A DNA stretch of 15,445 bases from an uncultured Alistipes sp. (GTDB taxonomy: Bacteria; Bacteroidota; Bacteroidia; Bacteroidales; Rikenellaceae). The stretch spans positions 1 to 15,445 of the forward strand of contig CAMWGZ010000010.1 of assembly GCA_947173915.1 (NCBI GenBank). Reading direction: 5' to 3'. The first letter of the stretch is position 1; each line of letters begins with the position of its first letter. The notes beneath the pieces were generated by a model. The model saw only the letters and a list, made by a program, of their open reading frames with translations. It was not told where the DNA came from and did not search any database. A program made the position numbers and the translations under genes. Positions 7,477-15,432 of the stretch are shown one piece after another.

Positions 7477-9567
7477 ATGGAGACATTCATCGTAAAACGG
7501 GACGGAAAGCGCGAACCTTTCTCCCTCGAAAAGATCCAGCGGGCGGTATCCAAAGCCTTCCTTTCGGTGGGGAGCTTCGCCACGCAGGAGGTAATCACGA
7601 CCATCCTGAGCCGCGTCTGCGTGACCGACGGAGCATCGGTCGAGGAGATCCAGAACCAGGTGGAGGTGGCCCTGATGGCCGAGCGCTACTACACGGTGGC
7701 CAAGGCCTACATGCTCTACCGGCAGCGGCACACCGAGGACCGCGAAGTGCGCGACAAGCTGCAATTCCTGATGGAGTACTGCGACGCGTCGAACGCCGCG
7801 ACGGGCAGCCGGTTCGATGCCAACGCCAACGTCGAGAACAAGAACATGGCCACGCTCATCGGCGAGCTGCCCAAGTCGAACTTCATCCGCCTCAACCGCC
7901 GGATGCTGACCGACCGGCTCAAGGAGATGTACGGCAAGGAGTTGTCCGACAAGTACCTCGACCTGCTCAACAACCACTTCATCTACAAGAACGACGAAAC
8001 CTCGCTGGCCAACTACTGCGCCTCGATCACGATGTACCCCTGGCTCATCGGCGGCACGATCTCCATCGGCGGCAACTCGAAGGCCCCGACCAACCTCAAA
8101 TCCTTCTGCGGCGGCTTCGTGAACATGGTCTTCATCGTCTCGAGCATGCTCAGCGGTGCCTGCGCCACCCCGGAGTTCCTGATGTATATGAACTACTTCA
8201 TCGGTCTCGAATACGGCCGCGACTACCACCGGCGCGCGGACGAGGTGGTCGATCTCTCGACGAAGCGCCGCACCATCGACAAGATGATCACCGACTGCTT
8301 CGAGCAGATCGTCTATTCGATCAACCAGCCCACCGGTGCCCGCAACTTCCAGGCCGTATTCTGGAACGTGGCCTACTACGACCGCTACTACTTCGAGAGC
8401 CTCTTCGAAAACTTCGTCTTTCCGGACGGCAGCCGCCCCGACTGGGAGTCGCTCAGCTGGCTGCAGAAACGCTTCATGAAGTGGTTCAACCGCGAGCGCA
8501 CGCGCACCGTGCTGACCTTCCCCGTCGAGACGATGGCGCTGCTCACGGAGAACGGCGATGTCAAGGACAGGGAGTACGGCGACTTCACGGCCGAAATGTA
8601 TGCCGAGGGGCACTCGTTCTTTACCTATATGAGCGACAACGCCGACTCGCTGAGCAGCTGCTGCCGCCTGCGCAACGAGATCACGGACAACGGATTCAGC
8701 TACACGCTGGGGGCGGGCGGTGTCTCTACCGGCTCGAAGAGCGTGCTGACGATCAACCTCAACCGCTGCATCCAGTACGCCGCCCGCAAGGGGATCGCCT
8801 ACCAGTTCTTCCTCGAAGAGGTCATCGACCTGGTCCACAAGGTCCAGCTGGCCTACAACGAGAACCTGAAATACATGCAGTCGAAAGGGATGCTGCCCCT
8901 CTTCGACGCGGGCTACATCAACCTGGCGCGGCAGTACCTGACCATCGGCGTGAACGGCCTGGTGGAGGCGGCCGAGTTCCTCGGCATCGAGATCAGCGAC
9001 AACCCCGACTACGAGCGCTTCACGCAGGAGATCCTGAGCACGGTCGAGAAGTACAACAAGAAATACCGCACCGCGGAGGTCATGTTCAACTGCGAGATGA
9101 TCCCGGCCGAGAACGTCGGCGTGAAGCACGCCAAATGGGACAAGCGCGACGGCTACAAGAGCAACCGCGACTGCTACAACAGCTACTTCTACGTCGTCGA
9201 GGACGAGCGGCTCAACGTCGTCGATAAGTTCCGGCTGCACGGCCGCCGGTATATCGAGCACCTGACCGGCGGTTCGGCCCTGCACATGAACCTCGCGGAG
9301 CACCTGAGCCGCGAGCAGTACCGCCAGCTGCTGCGCGTAGCCGCACAGGAGGGATGCAACTACTTCACGTTCAACATTCCCAACACGGTCTGCAACGACT
9401 GCGGCCACATCGACAAACGCAACCTGAAGCAGTGCCCCGAATGCGGCAGCGGGAACCTCGACTACCTGACGCGCATCATCGGCTACATGAAACGGATCAG
9501 CAACTTCTCGCAAGCGCGGCAGCAGGAGGCCGCCAAACGGCACTATGCTGCGCCTGGCGAGCTTTGA
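7477..9567 (+). CDS. nrdD: Anaerobic (class III) ribonucleoside-triphosphate reductase, catalytic subunit
   Basis: 696 residues, close to the roughly 700 typical of the family. It reduces ribonucleoside triphosphates to dNTPs by glycyl-radical chemistry in anoxic cytoplasm. Residues 1-95 are an ATP-cone (VKRDGKREPF near the N-terminus), the allosteric site for ATP/dATP. The C-terminal glycyl radical loop is RIIGY with Gly669. Just before it is a zinc site of Cys639, Cys642, Cys653 and Cys656. By position, Cys396 in SSCCRLRN is the likely thiyl radical cysteine and Cys181 in NYCASI a partner; these two are inferred. I chose ATG 7477 because METFIVKRDG begins the ATP-cone. The frame stays open upstream to 7126 but only through riboswitch sequence. 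It overlaps nrdG by 23 nt in a two-gene operon and is governed by the B12 riboswitch. Confidence 0.97.
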   Translation: METFIVKRDGKREPFSLEKIQRAVSKAFLSVGSFATQEVITTILSRVCVTDGASVEEIQNQVEVALMAERYYTVAKAYMLYRQRHTEDREVRDKLQFLMEYCDASNAATGSRFDANANVENKNMATLIGELPKSNFIRLNRRMLTDRLKEMYGKELSDKYLDLLNNHFIYKNDETSLANYCASITMYPWLIGGTISIGGNSKAPTNLKSFCGGFVNMVFIVSSMLSGACATPEFLMYMNYFIGLEYGRDYHRRADEVVDLSTKRRTIDKMITDCFEQIVYSINQPTGARNFQAVFWNVAYYDRYYFESLFENFVFPDGSRPDWESLSWLQKRFMKWFNRERTRTVLTFPVETMALLTENGDVKDREYGDFTAEMYAEGHSFFTYMSDNADSLSSCCRLRNEITDNGFSYTLGAGGVSTGSKSVLTINLNRCIQYAARKGIAYQFFLEEVIDLVHKVQLAYNENLKYMQSKGMLPLFDAGYINLARQYLTIGVNGLVEAAEFLGIEISDNPDYERFTQEILSTVEKYNKKYRTAEVMFNCEMIPAENVGVKHAKWDKRDGYKSNRDCYNSYFYVVEDERLNVVDKFRLHGRRYIEHLTGGSALHMNLAEHLSREQYRQLLRVAAQEGCNYFTFNIPNTVCNDCGHIDKRNLKQCPECGSGNLDYLTRIIGYMKRISNFSQARQQEAAKRHYAAPGEL

Positions 9568-10030
9568 CGTGGTCTTTCGCGAGATTCCCGGCGAGGTAAC
9601 CCTCGCCCTGAACCTCTCGGAATGCCCGAACCGCTGCCCCGGATGCCACAGCCCCCACCTGCGCGAGGCGGTCGGCGAGCCGCTCGACGAAACGCTGCTC
9701 GAAGAGCTGCTCGCCCAGTACGGAGCGTCGATTACCTGTGTCTGCTTCATGGGCGGGGACGGCGATCCCCGGGAGGTCGCGCGGCTCAGCGGCCGCGTGC
9801 GGGAGCTCTCGCACGGTGCCCTAAAGACAGGATGGTACTCGGGGCGGGAGGAGCTGCCTCGGGAGGTCGATCGGCGGCAGTTCGACTACCTCAAGCTGGG
9901 CCCCTACGTCGCGCACCTCGGGGGACTCGACTCGCCCCGCACCAACCAGCGCTTCTACCGCATCGGACCGGACGGGAGGATGACCGACCGGACGGCCGAC
10001 TTCCTGCACCGGGGTCCGGAGCCGCTGTAA
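9545..10030 (+). CDS. nrdG: Anaerobic ribonucleotide reductase activating protein (radical SAM)
   Basis: 161 residues, close to the usual 150-160. It is the radical SAM activase that installs the glycyl radical on NrdD using S-adenosylmethionine and a 4Fe-4S cluster. The cluster motif is CX3CX2C: Cys27, Cys31 and Cys34 in ECPNRCPGCHSP. FMGGDGDP further on is a typical radical SAM glycine-rich segment. The usual GPG-R-x segment before the cysteines is replaced by IPGEVTLALN, which I recall as the Bacteroidetes form. The ATG at 9545 lies inside the end of nrdD (23-nt overlap, different frame), indicating translational coupling. The same B12-riboswitch transcript should cover it. A terminator lies about 45 bases after the stop. 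Confidence 0.95.
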   Translation: MLRLASFDVVFREIPGEVTLALNLSECPNRCPGCHSPHLREAVGEPLDETLLEELLAQYGASITCVCFMGGDGDPREVARLSGRVRELSHGALKTGWYSGREELPREVDRRQFDYLKLGPYVAHLGGLDSPRTNQRFYRIGPDGRMTDRTADFLHRGPEPL

Positions 10031-10070
10031 GCGGCGCGCACCCCGTCCCGCCCGTCGGGACAGCCCCACG

Positions 10071-10103
10071 AAAAAAAAGGCCCGGATACGCATCCGGGCC
10101 TTT
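10071..10103. terminator. Bidirectional rho-independent terminator between nrdG and rpoD
   Basis: GGCCCGGAT (10079-10087) pairs with ATCCGGGCC (10092-10100) around the loop ACGC, extended by AAA/TTT. On the minus strand the stem is followed by eight T, a strong stop for rpoD. On the plus strand only TTTGT follows, a weaker stop for nrdG. It sits between the two convergent stop codons (10030 and 10128). Confidence 0.93.
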
Positions 10104-10127
10104 GTCCTGAAAATATGTCGGCGGCTC

Positions 10128-10988
10128 CTATCCCAGGTAGGACTTGAGCAGCTTGCTGCGCGAGGAGTGGCGCAGACGGCGGATCGCCTTCTCCTTGATC
10201 TGGCGCACACGCTCGCGCGTCAGATCGAACTTCTCGCCGATCTCTTCGAGCGTCATCTCCGAGCAGCCGATGCCGAAGAAATACTTGATGATGTCGCGCT
10301 CGCGGTCGGTCAGCGTCTCCAGCGCACGGTCCACCTCGGTGGCCAGCGACTCGCTGATCAGCCCGCGGTCGGCATTGGGCGAGTCGGGATTGACCAGCAC
10401 GTCGAGCAGGCTGTTGTCCTCTCCGTCGGCGAAGGGGGCATCGACCGAGACGTGGCGGCCCGCAACGCGGAGCGTGTCGGTAACCTTCTCCTTCGGCAGC
10501 TCCAGCTCCTCGGCCAGCTCCTCGGGCGACGGGGTGCGCTCGTGCTGCTGCTCGAAGCGGGCGAAAGCCTTGTTGATCTTGTTGAGCGATCCGACCTGAT
10601 TGAGCGGCAGACGCACGATACGCGACTGCTCGGCCAGCGCCTGAAGAATCGACTGACGAATCCACCACACCGCATAGGAGATGAACTTGAAGCCCCGGGT
10701 CTCGTCGAACTTCTCGGCCGCCTTGATCAGTCCCAGGTTACCCTCGTTGATCAGGTCCGGAAGACTCAGACCCTGGTTCTGGTACTGCTTGGCCACGGAA
10801 ACGACGAAGCGCAGGTTGGCCTTGGTCAATTTTTCAAGAGCCTCCTGGTCGCCCTTCCGGATCCGCTGGGCGAGTTCCACCTCCTCTTCGACCGTGATAA
10901 GCTCCTCTTTGCCGATTTCCTGAAGGTACTTGTCCAAAGACGCGCTCTCGCGGTTGGTAATGGATTTGGTAATTTTTAACTGACGCAT
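10128..10988 (-). CDS. rpoD: Primary RNA polymerase sigma factor (sigma-70 family, Bacteroidetes type)
   Basis: 286 residues, the size I recall for the Bacteroides primary sigma and far shorter than E. coli RpoD because region 1.1 is absent. Region 1.2 begins near residue 17 ([10 protein letters not shown]). Region 2 covers about 50-120, with the core-binding [18 protein letters not shown] and the -10-recognition, melting segment [13 protein letters not shown] (100-111). Region 3 covers about 121-205. Region 4 covers about 215-286, with the helix-turn-helix [17 protein letters not shown] (248-264) that contacts the -33 element. Known: this sigma reads TTTG/TAnnTTTG promoters, the type found repeatedly in this window. 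It lies 56 nt downstream of htrA on the same strand, so co-transcription is plausible. TAGATTCG at 10995-11002 (minus) is one mismatch from a -7 element but sits very close to the ATG. Confidence 0.96.
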   Translation of the reverse strand: MRQLKITKSITNRESASLDKYLQEIGKEELITVEEEVELAQRIRKGDQEALEKLTKANLRFVVSVAKQYQNQGLSLPDLINEGNLGLIKAAEKFDETRGFKFISYAVWWIRQSILQALAEQSRIVRLPLNQVGSLNKINKAFARFEQQHERTPSPEELAEELELPKEKVTDTLRVAGRHVSVDAPFADGEDNSLLDVLVNPDSPNADRGLISESLATEVDRALETLTDRERDIIKYFFGIGCSEMTLEEIGEKFDLTRERVRQIKEKAIRRLRHSSRSKLLKSYLG

Positions 10989-11044
10989 ATAAATCGAATC
11001 TAAGTATTATTCAGTATTTTCCGGCAATCCGGACCGCACCCGGA

Positions 11045-12517
11045 CTACTCGACCAGCACATAGCTCGCAGCCCGTCCGTCGGGATATATCCCGTCTATGG
11101 CACGGATTTTGTCCGTCATCTTTCGCAGGTCGCCCAGCGAACGCACGCGCCGGTCGTTGATGTGGGTAATGACGAATCCCGCTCTTACCCGCGCCCGGGC
11201 CAGGATGCCGCCGGGTTCGATCCCCCGCACCCGGACTCCGCCGTCGATCTCCAGCCGACGGCACAGCGACGGCTCCGCATCGGCTAACTTTCCGCCCAGC
11301 GACTCCGCCGCATCGGCCTCGTCTGCGGTAAGCAGTTCCGGTTTACCAACCTTATTACGCAGGGTCACCTCGATTTGTTTCGTTTTTCCCGATCTTTTTA
11401 TCGTTAATTTCACCTTGTCGTTGGGACGGTGTTTGCCGATCTGCTCCTGAAGCACGGCCGAGTCGTCGATCGCCACCCCGTCGATCGCCGTGATCACGTC
11501 GCCCTTGCGGATGCCGGCCTCCGAAGCGGCCCCCTCCTCCTGAACGCCCGCGACATAGACTCCGCCGATGCGGTCGATGCCCAGCTCCTCGCCCGCCTCG
11601 TCCAGAAAAGCCTGGTCGATGGGGCGGTAGGTCAGCCCGAGCAGCGCCCGCTGCACCACGCCGTACTCCTTCAGATCGACCACCACCTTGCGGACGATCG
11701 TCTCCGGCACAGCGAACGAATAGCCGATGTAGCTCCCCGTCATGGTCTTTATCACGGTGTTGATGCCGACCAGCTCGCCCCGCGTATTGACCAGCGCGCC
11801 GCCCGAATTGCCGGGATTGACGGCCGCATCGGTCTGGATGAACGACTCGATGCGGAACTCGCCGGGAATCACGTCCAGCTGCCGCGCCTTGGCGCTCACG
11901 ATGCCCGCCGTGATGGTCGATTGCAGGTCGTAGGGCGAACCGATGGCCAGCACCCACTCGCCCAGCCGCAGCTCGTCCGAGCTTCCGAAGGGAAGCGTCG
12001 GCAGATCCACGGCCTCGATCCGCAGCAGCGCCACGTCCGTCGCGGGATCCGTGCCGACCACCTCCGCATCGAACTTGCGCCCGTCGTTAAGCTTGACCCG
12101 CAGGCGGGTGGCCTGATCCACGACATGGTTGTTCGTGACGATATAGCCGTCGGACGAGATGATGACTCCCGAGCCGCCGCCACGCCGCTCCTGACGCGAG
12201 GAGCCGCCGCGCCCCTGCTGCGGCACACCGAAGAACTCCAGGAACGGATCGTAGCGCCGCTGCGGCAGCTCGACCTCCTGCACCACCTCGATATTGACCA
12301 CCGCCCGCACGGCGTGCTCCGCCGCATAGGTCAGGTCGGGATAACGCTCGGGGGTGTACGCGGTAAAGCGGCTGTCCGTTTCGGCACGGCCGAAAGCCGA
12401 TTCGATCGTGTGGTTTTCAACCTGAAGGTCGTCGAGTTTCGAAAGGCTCCAGGCCGTCGCACCACCCGCAACGGCTCCGGCCGCGAGGGTGCCCAGAAAT
12501 AAGAATGCCTTGTTCAT
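11045..12517 (-). CDS. HtrA/DegQ-type periplasmic serine protease with two PDZ domains
   Basis: 490 residues. Residues 1-25 are a signal or membrane anchor (AFLFLGTLAAGAVAGG). The trypsin-like domain (about 60-280) has the complete triad His131 (TNNHVVD), Asp161 (ATDVALL) and Ser238 (GNSGG). It also has a DegP/Q-style LA loop (DPFLEFFG, then a Gly/Arg-rich stretch to about 115). PDZ1 is about 285-385 (KGDVITAIDG). PDZ2 is about 405-490 and somewhat atypical, with RAGFVITHIND where GD usually stands. Known role: degrading or refolding misfolded envelope proteins as an oligomeric chaperone-protease. It lies between queG (199-nt gap) and rpoD (56-nt gap) on the same strand. A possible -7 element, TAAACTTG (one mismatch), lies at 12631-12638 on the minus strand. 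DegP, DegQ and DegS cannot be told apart with certainty; two PDZ domains and a short LA loop favour DegQ. Confidence 0.95.
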   Translation of the reverse strand: MNKAFLFLGTLAAGAVAGGATAWSLSKLDDLQVENHTIESAFGRAETDSRFTAYTPERYPDLTYAAEHAVRAVVNIEVVQEVELPQRRYDPFLEFFGVPQQGRGGSSRQERRGGGSGVIISSDGYIVTNNHVVDQATRLRVKLNDGRKFDAEVVGTDPATDVALLRIEAVDLPTLPFGSSDELRLGEWVLAIGSPYDLQSTITAGIVSAKARQLDVIPGEFRIESFIQTDAAVNPGNSGGALVNTRGELVGINTVIKTMTGSYIGYSFAVPETIVRKVVVDLKEYGVVQRALLGLTYRPIDQAFLDEAGEELGIDRIGGVYVAGVQEEGAASEAGIRKGDVITAIDGVAIDDSAVLQEQIGKHRPNDKVKLTIKRSGKTKQIEVTLRNKVGKPELLTADEADAAESLGGKLADAEPSLCRRLEIDGGVRVRGIEPGGILARARVRAGFVITHINDRRVRSLGDLRKMTDKIRAIDGIYPDGRAASYVLVE

Positions 12518-12716
12518 GATACCTTATAATAATAAATTAGACAACTGATTCGCAAGAATCGGAATCCGGCCGACGGAACACACGGGCGCAAGTCCCTGGC
12601 CACGCCAGCCGGATCGTTTCGTATCGAAGGCAAGTTTATATCATAGGCAGCTCTTTTCCGGTATCGTCGTAATAGGAAACGGTGCCGCACGCCCGATTAT
12701 TGTCCTGCGGAAGGGG

Positions 12717-13661
12717 CTACGCCTCCTCCCCGTCCTCCGCGCGGAGCAGGTTGCGCCGCACGTTCTCGCGGATGCGGCCCAGGCCGCTGCGCGTGAGGGG
12801 CGTGCCGGAAAAGCGGCGGGCGAACTCCTCCTCGTCCATCGCGAGCCACTCCTCGGGCGCGATCGCCCGAGGATCGAACAGCGGAGAGAAGCCGGCGGCA
12901 CGGTGCATCGGCGCGGCACGGTTGTAGGGGCAGCAGCTCTGGCAGCGGTCGCAGCCGAAGATCCACCCCGCCAGCGGGCCGGCATCGTCCGTCCCCGCCC
13001 GCTCGATGGTGCGGCGGGAGATGCAGCGGTTGGTGTCGATCGTGCGCGGGGCGACGATGGCACCCGCCGGGCAGCTGTCGATGCAGTTGCGGCAGCGGCC
13101 GCAGCGGCTCCCCTCGAAAGGCTCGTCGTAACGGTCGGCGGGAAGCGTCAGCACCAGCTCCCCCAGCACGACGTAGGAGCCGAGCTGCGGGGTCACGAGC
13201 AGCGACTGCCGCCCGATCCATCCCAGCCCGGCCTCGACGGCCCACTGTTTTTCGAGCAGCGGAGCCGTATCGACCAGCATGCGCCCGGTCAGCTGCGGAT
13301 GGCGCTCGCGAAGCGCCTCATAGAGCGTGCGGAGCATGGCGCGGAGCGTGTCGTGGTAATCCCGGTTGCAGGCATAGGAGGCGATCTTGACGGGGCACTC
13401 CGCGGGATAGCCCTCGCCTGCCGGGTTCTTGTATCCGACGGCGCAGACGACCACCGTCTGCGCCCCCTCGACCAGCCGGCGCGGGTCGAAGCGTTTGTCG
13501 AGGTTGCGCGCAAGATAGTTCAGGGTGGAGTGGTAGCCCCTGTCGAGCCAGTCGCGGAAGTAGGCTTCGTTGCGGTCCAGATGGCGGCAGGGGGCGATTC
13601 CGCAGAGGTCGAATCCCGCTGCGGCAGCAGCGCTTTTGATGAACTGACTGGAAAGAATCAT
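12717..13661 (-). CDS. queG: Epoxyqueuosine reductase (short form)
   Basis: 314 residues. It reduces epoxyqueuosine to queuosine in the wobble position of GUN tRNAs, using cobalamin and two 4Fe-4S clusters. Asp131 in VDTAPLLEK matches the proposed general acid. The following EAGLGWIGRQSLLVTP is the family signature. The ferredoxin-like part has Cys187, Cys190, Cys193 and Cys197 (CxxCxxCxxxCP), then Cys213 and CDRCQSCCPYN (Cys237, 240, 243, 244). It is about 65-70 residues shorter than E. coli or B. subtilis QueG and lacks their C-terminal HEAT-like part, which I recall as normal for Bacteroidetes. ATG 13661 was chosen because MILSSQFIKSAA begins the conserved N-terminus; the open frame upstream is the antisense of the synthetase gene. 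As a B12 enzyme it shares cofactor dependence with the nearby riboswitch logic. Divergent from the acyl-CoA synthetase gene. Confidence 0.95.
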   Translation of the reverse strand: MILSSQFIKSAAAAAGFDLCGIAPCRHLDRNEAYFRDWLDRGYHSTLNYLARNLDKRFDPRRLVEGAQTVVVCAVGYKNPAGEGYPAECPVKIASYACNRDYHDTLRAMLRTLYEALRERHPQLTGRMLVDTAPLLEKQWAVEAGLGWIGRQSLLVTPQLGSYVVLGELVLTLPADRYDEPFEGSRCGRCRNCIDSCPAGAIVAPRTIDTNRCISRRTIERAGTDDAGPLAGWIFGCDRCQSCCPYNRAAPMHRAAGFSPLFDPRAIAPEEWLAMDEEEFARRFSGTPLTRSGLGRIRENVRRNLLRAEDGEEA

Positions 13662-13706
13662 AGCGATAATTCGGGTCAACAATACCAGAATTCCCGAAAA
13701 AATTCG

Positions 13707-13714
13707 TAGATTTG
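13707..13714 (+). promoter_or_regulatory. Bacteroidetes -7 promoter element for the acyl-CoA synthetase gene (TAGATTTG)
   Basis: A perfect TAnnTTTG match in the 84-base divergent spacer between queG and the synthetase gene, 32 bases before the ATG at 13746, giving a leader of about 25 nt. No TTTG -33 element is seen upstream at the usual spacing. Confidence 0.6.
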
Positions 13715-13745
13715 CCCCGAATATTACATTGAAAAATCGAAGAAA

Positions 13746-15374
13746 ATGACTTTTCATACCCTTTACGAAATGGTCCGCCACAGCGTGAAGAATTTCGCGT
13801 CGCAGGTGGCCTTTTCGATGTACGGCGGCGAAGAGCTGACCTATGCCGAGGCGGGTGCCCGCATCGAGCAGGTGCAGGGTCTGCTGACCGAAGCCGGACT
13901 GCGCGCGGGCGACAAGGTGGCGCTGCTGAGCAGCAACATGCCCAACTGGAGCATCTCCTACCTGGCCATAACCTCGGCAGGCATGATCGCCGTGCCGATC
14001 CTGCCCGACTTCTCGACCGAGGAGCTGGAGATGATTCTCGCCCACTCGGAAGCCAAGGCGCTGCTCGTCTCGGACCGTCTCTACTCCAAACTCTCGAAGG
14101 CATCCATCGAGCCGCTCCGCGTCGTGATCCGCACCAAGAACCTGGGCGTGATTTCGTCGAATCCGGCACCCGAAAAAGGCTCCGCAGGCGTGCCGCGCCC
14201 CGAGGATCCGGCCGTGATCGTCTATACGTCGGGTACCACCTCGAAACCCAAGGGGGTCATGCTCTCCCACGCCAACCTGTGCGCCCAGATCCTCATGAGC
14301 GGCACGATCTTCCCGGTCGCTCCCGACGATACCTTCCTCTCGGTACTGCCCCTGGCCCACACCTACGAGTGCTCCATAGGCATGATCTACCCCTTCTCGA
14401 TGGGTGCCCGCGTGATCTACATCGACCGCGCCCCGACCGCCTCGGTGCTGATGCCCGTACTGGCGGCCGTCCGCCCCTCGGTCATGCTGATCGTACCGCT
14501 CGTGATCGAGAAGATCTACCGCCACCAGGTGCTGGCCAAATTCACTTCGAACAAATTCTGGAGCACGCTCTACCGCATCGACTTCATCCGCCGCTACCTC
14601 CACCGGATCGCCGGCCGGAAGCTGATGAAGGTCTTCGGCGGCCGCATCCGCTTCCTGGGAATCGGCGGCGCGAAGCTCGACGGCGGAGCCGAGAAGTTCC
14701 TGCTCGAAGCCCGCTTCCCCTACGCGATCGGCTACGGCCTGACGGAGACGGCCCCCCTGCTTGCGGGTGCGCCGCCGTCGCAGGTGCGCCTGGGCTCGAC
14801 CGGCCCGGCGGCTCCGGGAGTCGAACTGCGGCTCGAGAACATCAACCCCGACACGCGTCAGGGAGAGATCGTCGCCCACAGCCCGAGCATCATGATGGGC
14901 TACTACAAGAATCCCGAGGCCACGCGCGAGGTCTTTACCGACGACGGCTGGTTCCGCACGGGCGACCTGGGCGAATTTTCGGAAGACGGCTGGCTCTACA
15001 TCAAGGGTCGCCTGAAAAACATGATCGTCGGTCCGAGCGGCGAGAACATCTACCCCGAAGACATCGAGAGCGTACTCAACTCGCATGTCTGCGTGGCCGA
15101 CTCGGTGGTCACGGAGCAGGAGGGCCGTCTCGTGGCGCTGGTGCATTTCAACACCGAGGCGCTCGAAGCCAAATTCGACGGCTGGAAAGAGGACTTCGAA
15201 AACTGGAAGGAGAACCTGAAGAAGGAGGTAATCGACTTCGTGAACGCACGCGTGAACCGCTTCTCCCGCATCTCGGAGGTGGTCGAAGAGGAGGACGGGT
15301 TCGTCAAGACCCCGACGCAGAAGATCCGCCGGTTCCTCTACACCAAACGGGGTCCGCAGCAGGAGAACCACTGA
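13746..15374 (+). CDS. AMP-forming long-chain fatty acid-CoA ligase
   Basis: 542 residues of the adenylate-forming (ANL) superfamily. It activates a fatty acid with ATP to acyl-AMP and transfers it to CoA for phospholipid synthesis or scavenging. Motifs in order: the P-loop YTSGTTSKPKG (from Tyr160), GYGLTE (329-334) that binds the adenylate, the ribose-binding TGDLG with Asp407, the hinge GRLKNMIV, and PTQKIRR with Lys526 as the catalytic lysine. All key residues are present. It resembles FadD-type ligases more than acetyl-CoA synthetase, but chain length preference cannot be read directly. It is slightly shorter than FadD from E. coli (about 560). It stands alone, divergent from queG, with its own -7 element and a terminator. 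The start ATG 13746 follows an A-rich stretch (GAAAAATCGAAGAAA). Confidence 0.93.
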   Translation: MTFHTLYEMVRHSVKNFASQVAFSMYGGEELTYAEAGARIEQVQGLLTEAGLRAGDKVALLSSNMPNWSISYLAITSAGMIAVPILPDFSTEELEMILAHSEAKALLVSDRLYSKLSKASIEPLRVVIRTKNLGVISSNPAPEKGSAGVPRPEDPAVIVYTSGTTSKPKGVMLSHANLCAQILMSGTIFPVAPDDTFLSVLPLAHTYECSIGMIYPFSMGARVIYIDRAPTASVLMPVLAAVRPSVMLIVPLVIEKIYRHQVLAKFTSNKFWSTLYRIDFIRRYLHRIAGRKLMKVFGGRIRFLGIGGAKLDGGAEKFLLEARFPYAIGYGLTETAPLLAGAPPSQVRLGSTGPAAPGVELRLENINPDTRQGEIVAHSPSIMMGYYKNPEATREVFTDDGWFRTGDLGEFSEDGWLYIKGRLKNMIVGPSGENIYPEDIESVLNSHVCVADSVVTEQEGRLVALVHFNTEALEAKFDGWKEDFENWKENLKKEVIDFVNARVNRFSRISEVVEEEDGFVKTPTQKIRRFLYTKRGPQQENH

Positions 15375-15403
15375 TCCTGCCCCGGCACCAGATGCGATAT
15401 TTC

Positions 15404-15432
15404 CCCGAAACGCACGGTTTCGGGTATTTTTT
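15404..15432 (+). terminator. Rho-independent terminator of the acyl-CoA synthetase gene
   Basis: CCCGAAAC (15404-15411) pairs with GTTTCGGG (15417-15424) around a 5-base loop, followed by TATTTTTT. It begins 30 bases after the stop. Confidence 0.9.

Noticed and set aside
7171..9750. An 859-codon open frame antisense to nrdD, running into the riboswitch.
   Set aside because: Codon-register shadow of nrdD, whose glycyl radical and zinc motifs are unambiguous.
10167..10979. A 270-codon open frame opposite rpoD, and a similar one at 11429-12502 opposite htrA.
   Set aside because: Both are in antisense codon register with well-recognised genes and have no family resemblance.
13662..15371. A long upstream extension of queG making an 884-residue protein.
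   Set aside because: The extra part is the antisense of the acyl-CoA synthetase, which happens to be in the same frame. QueG homology begins at the ATG at 13661.
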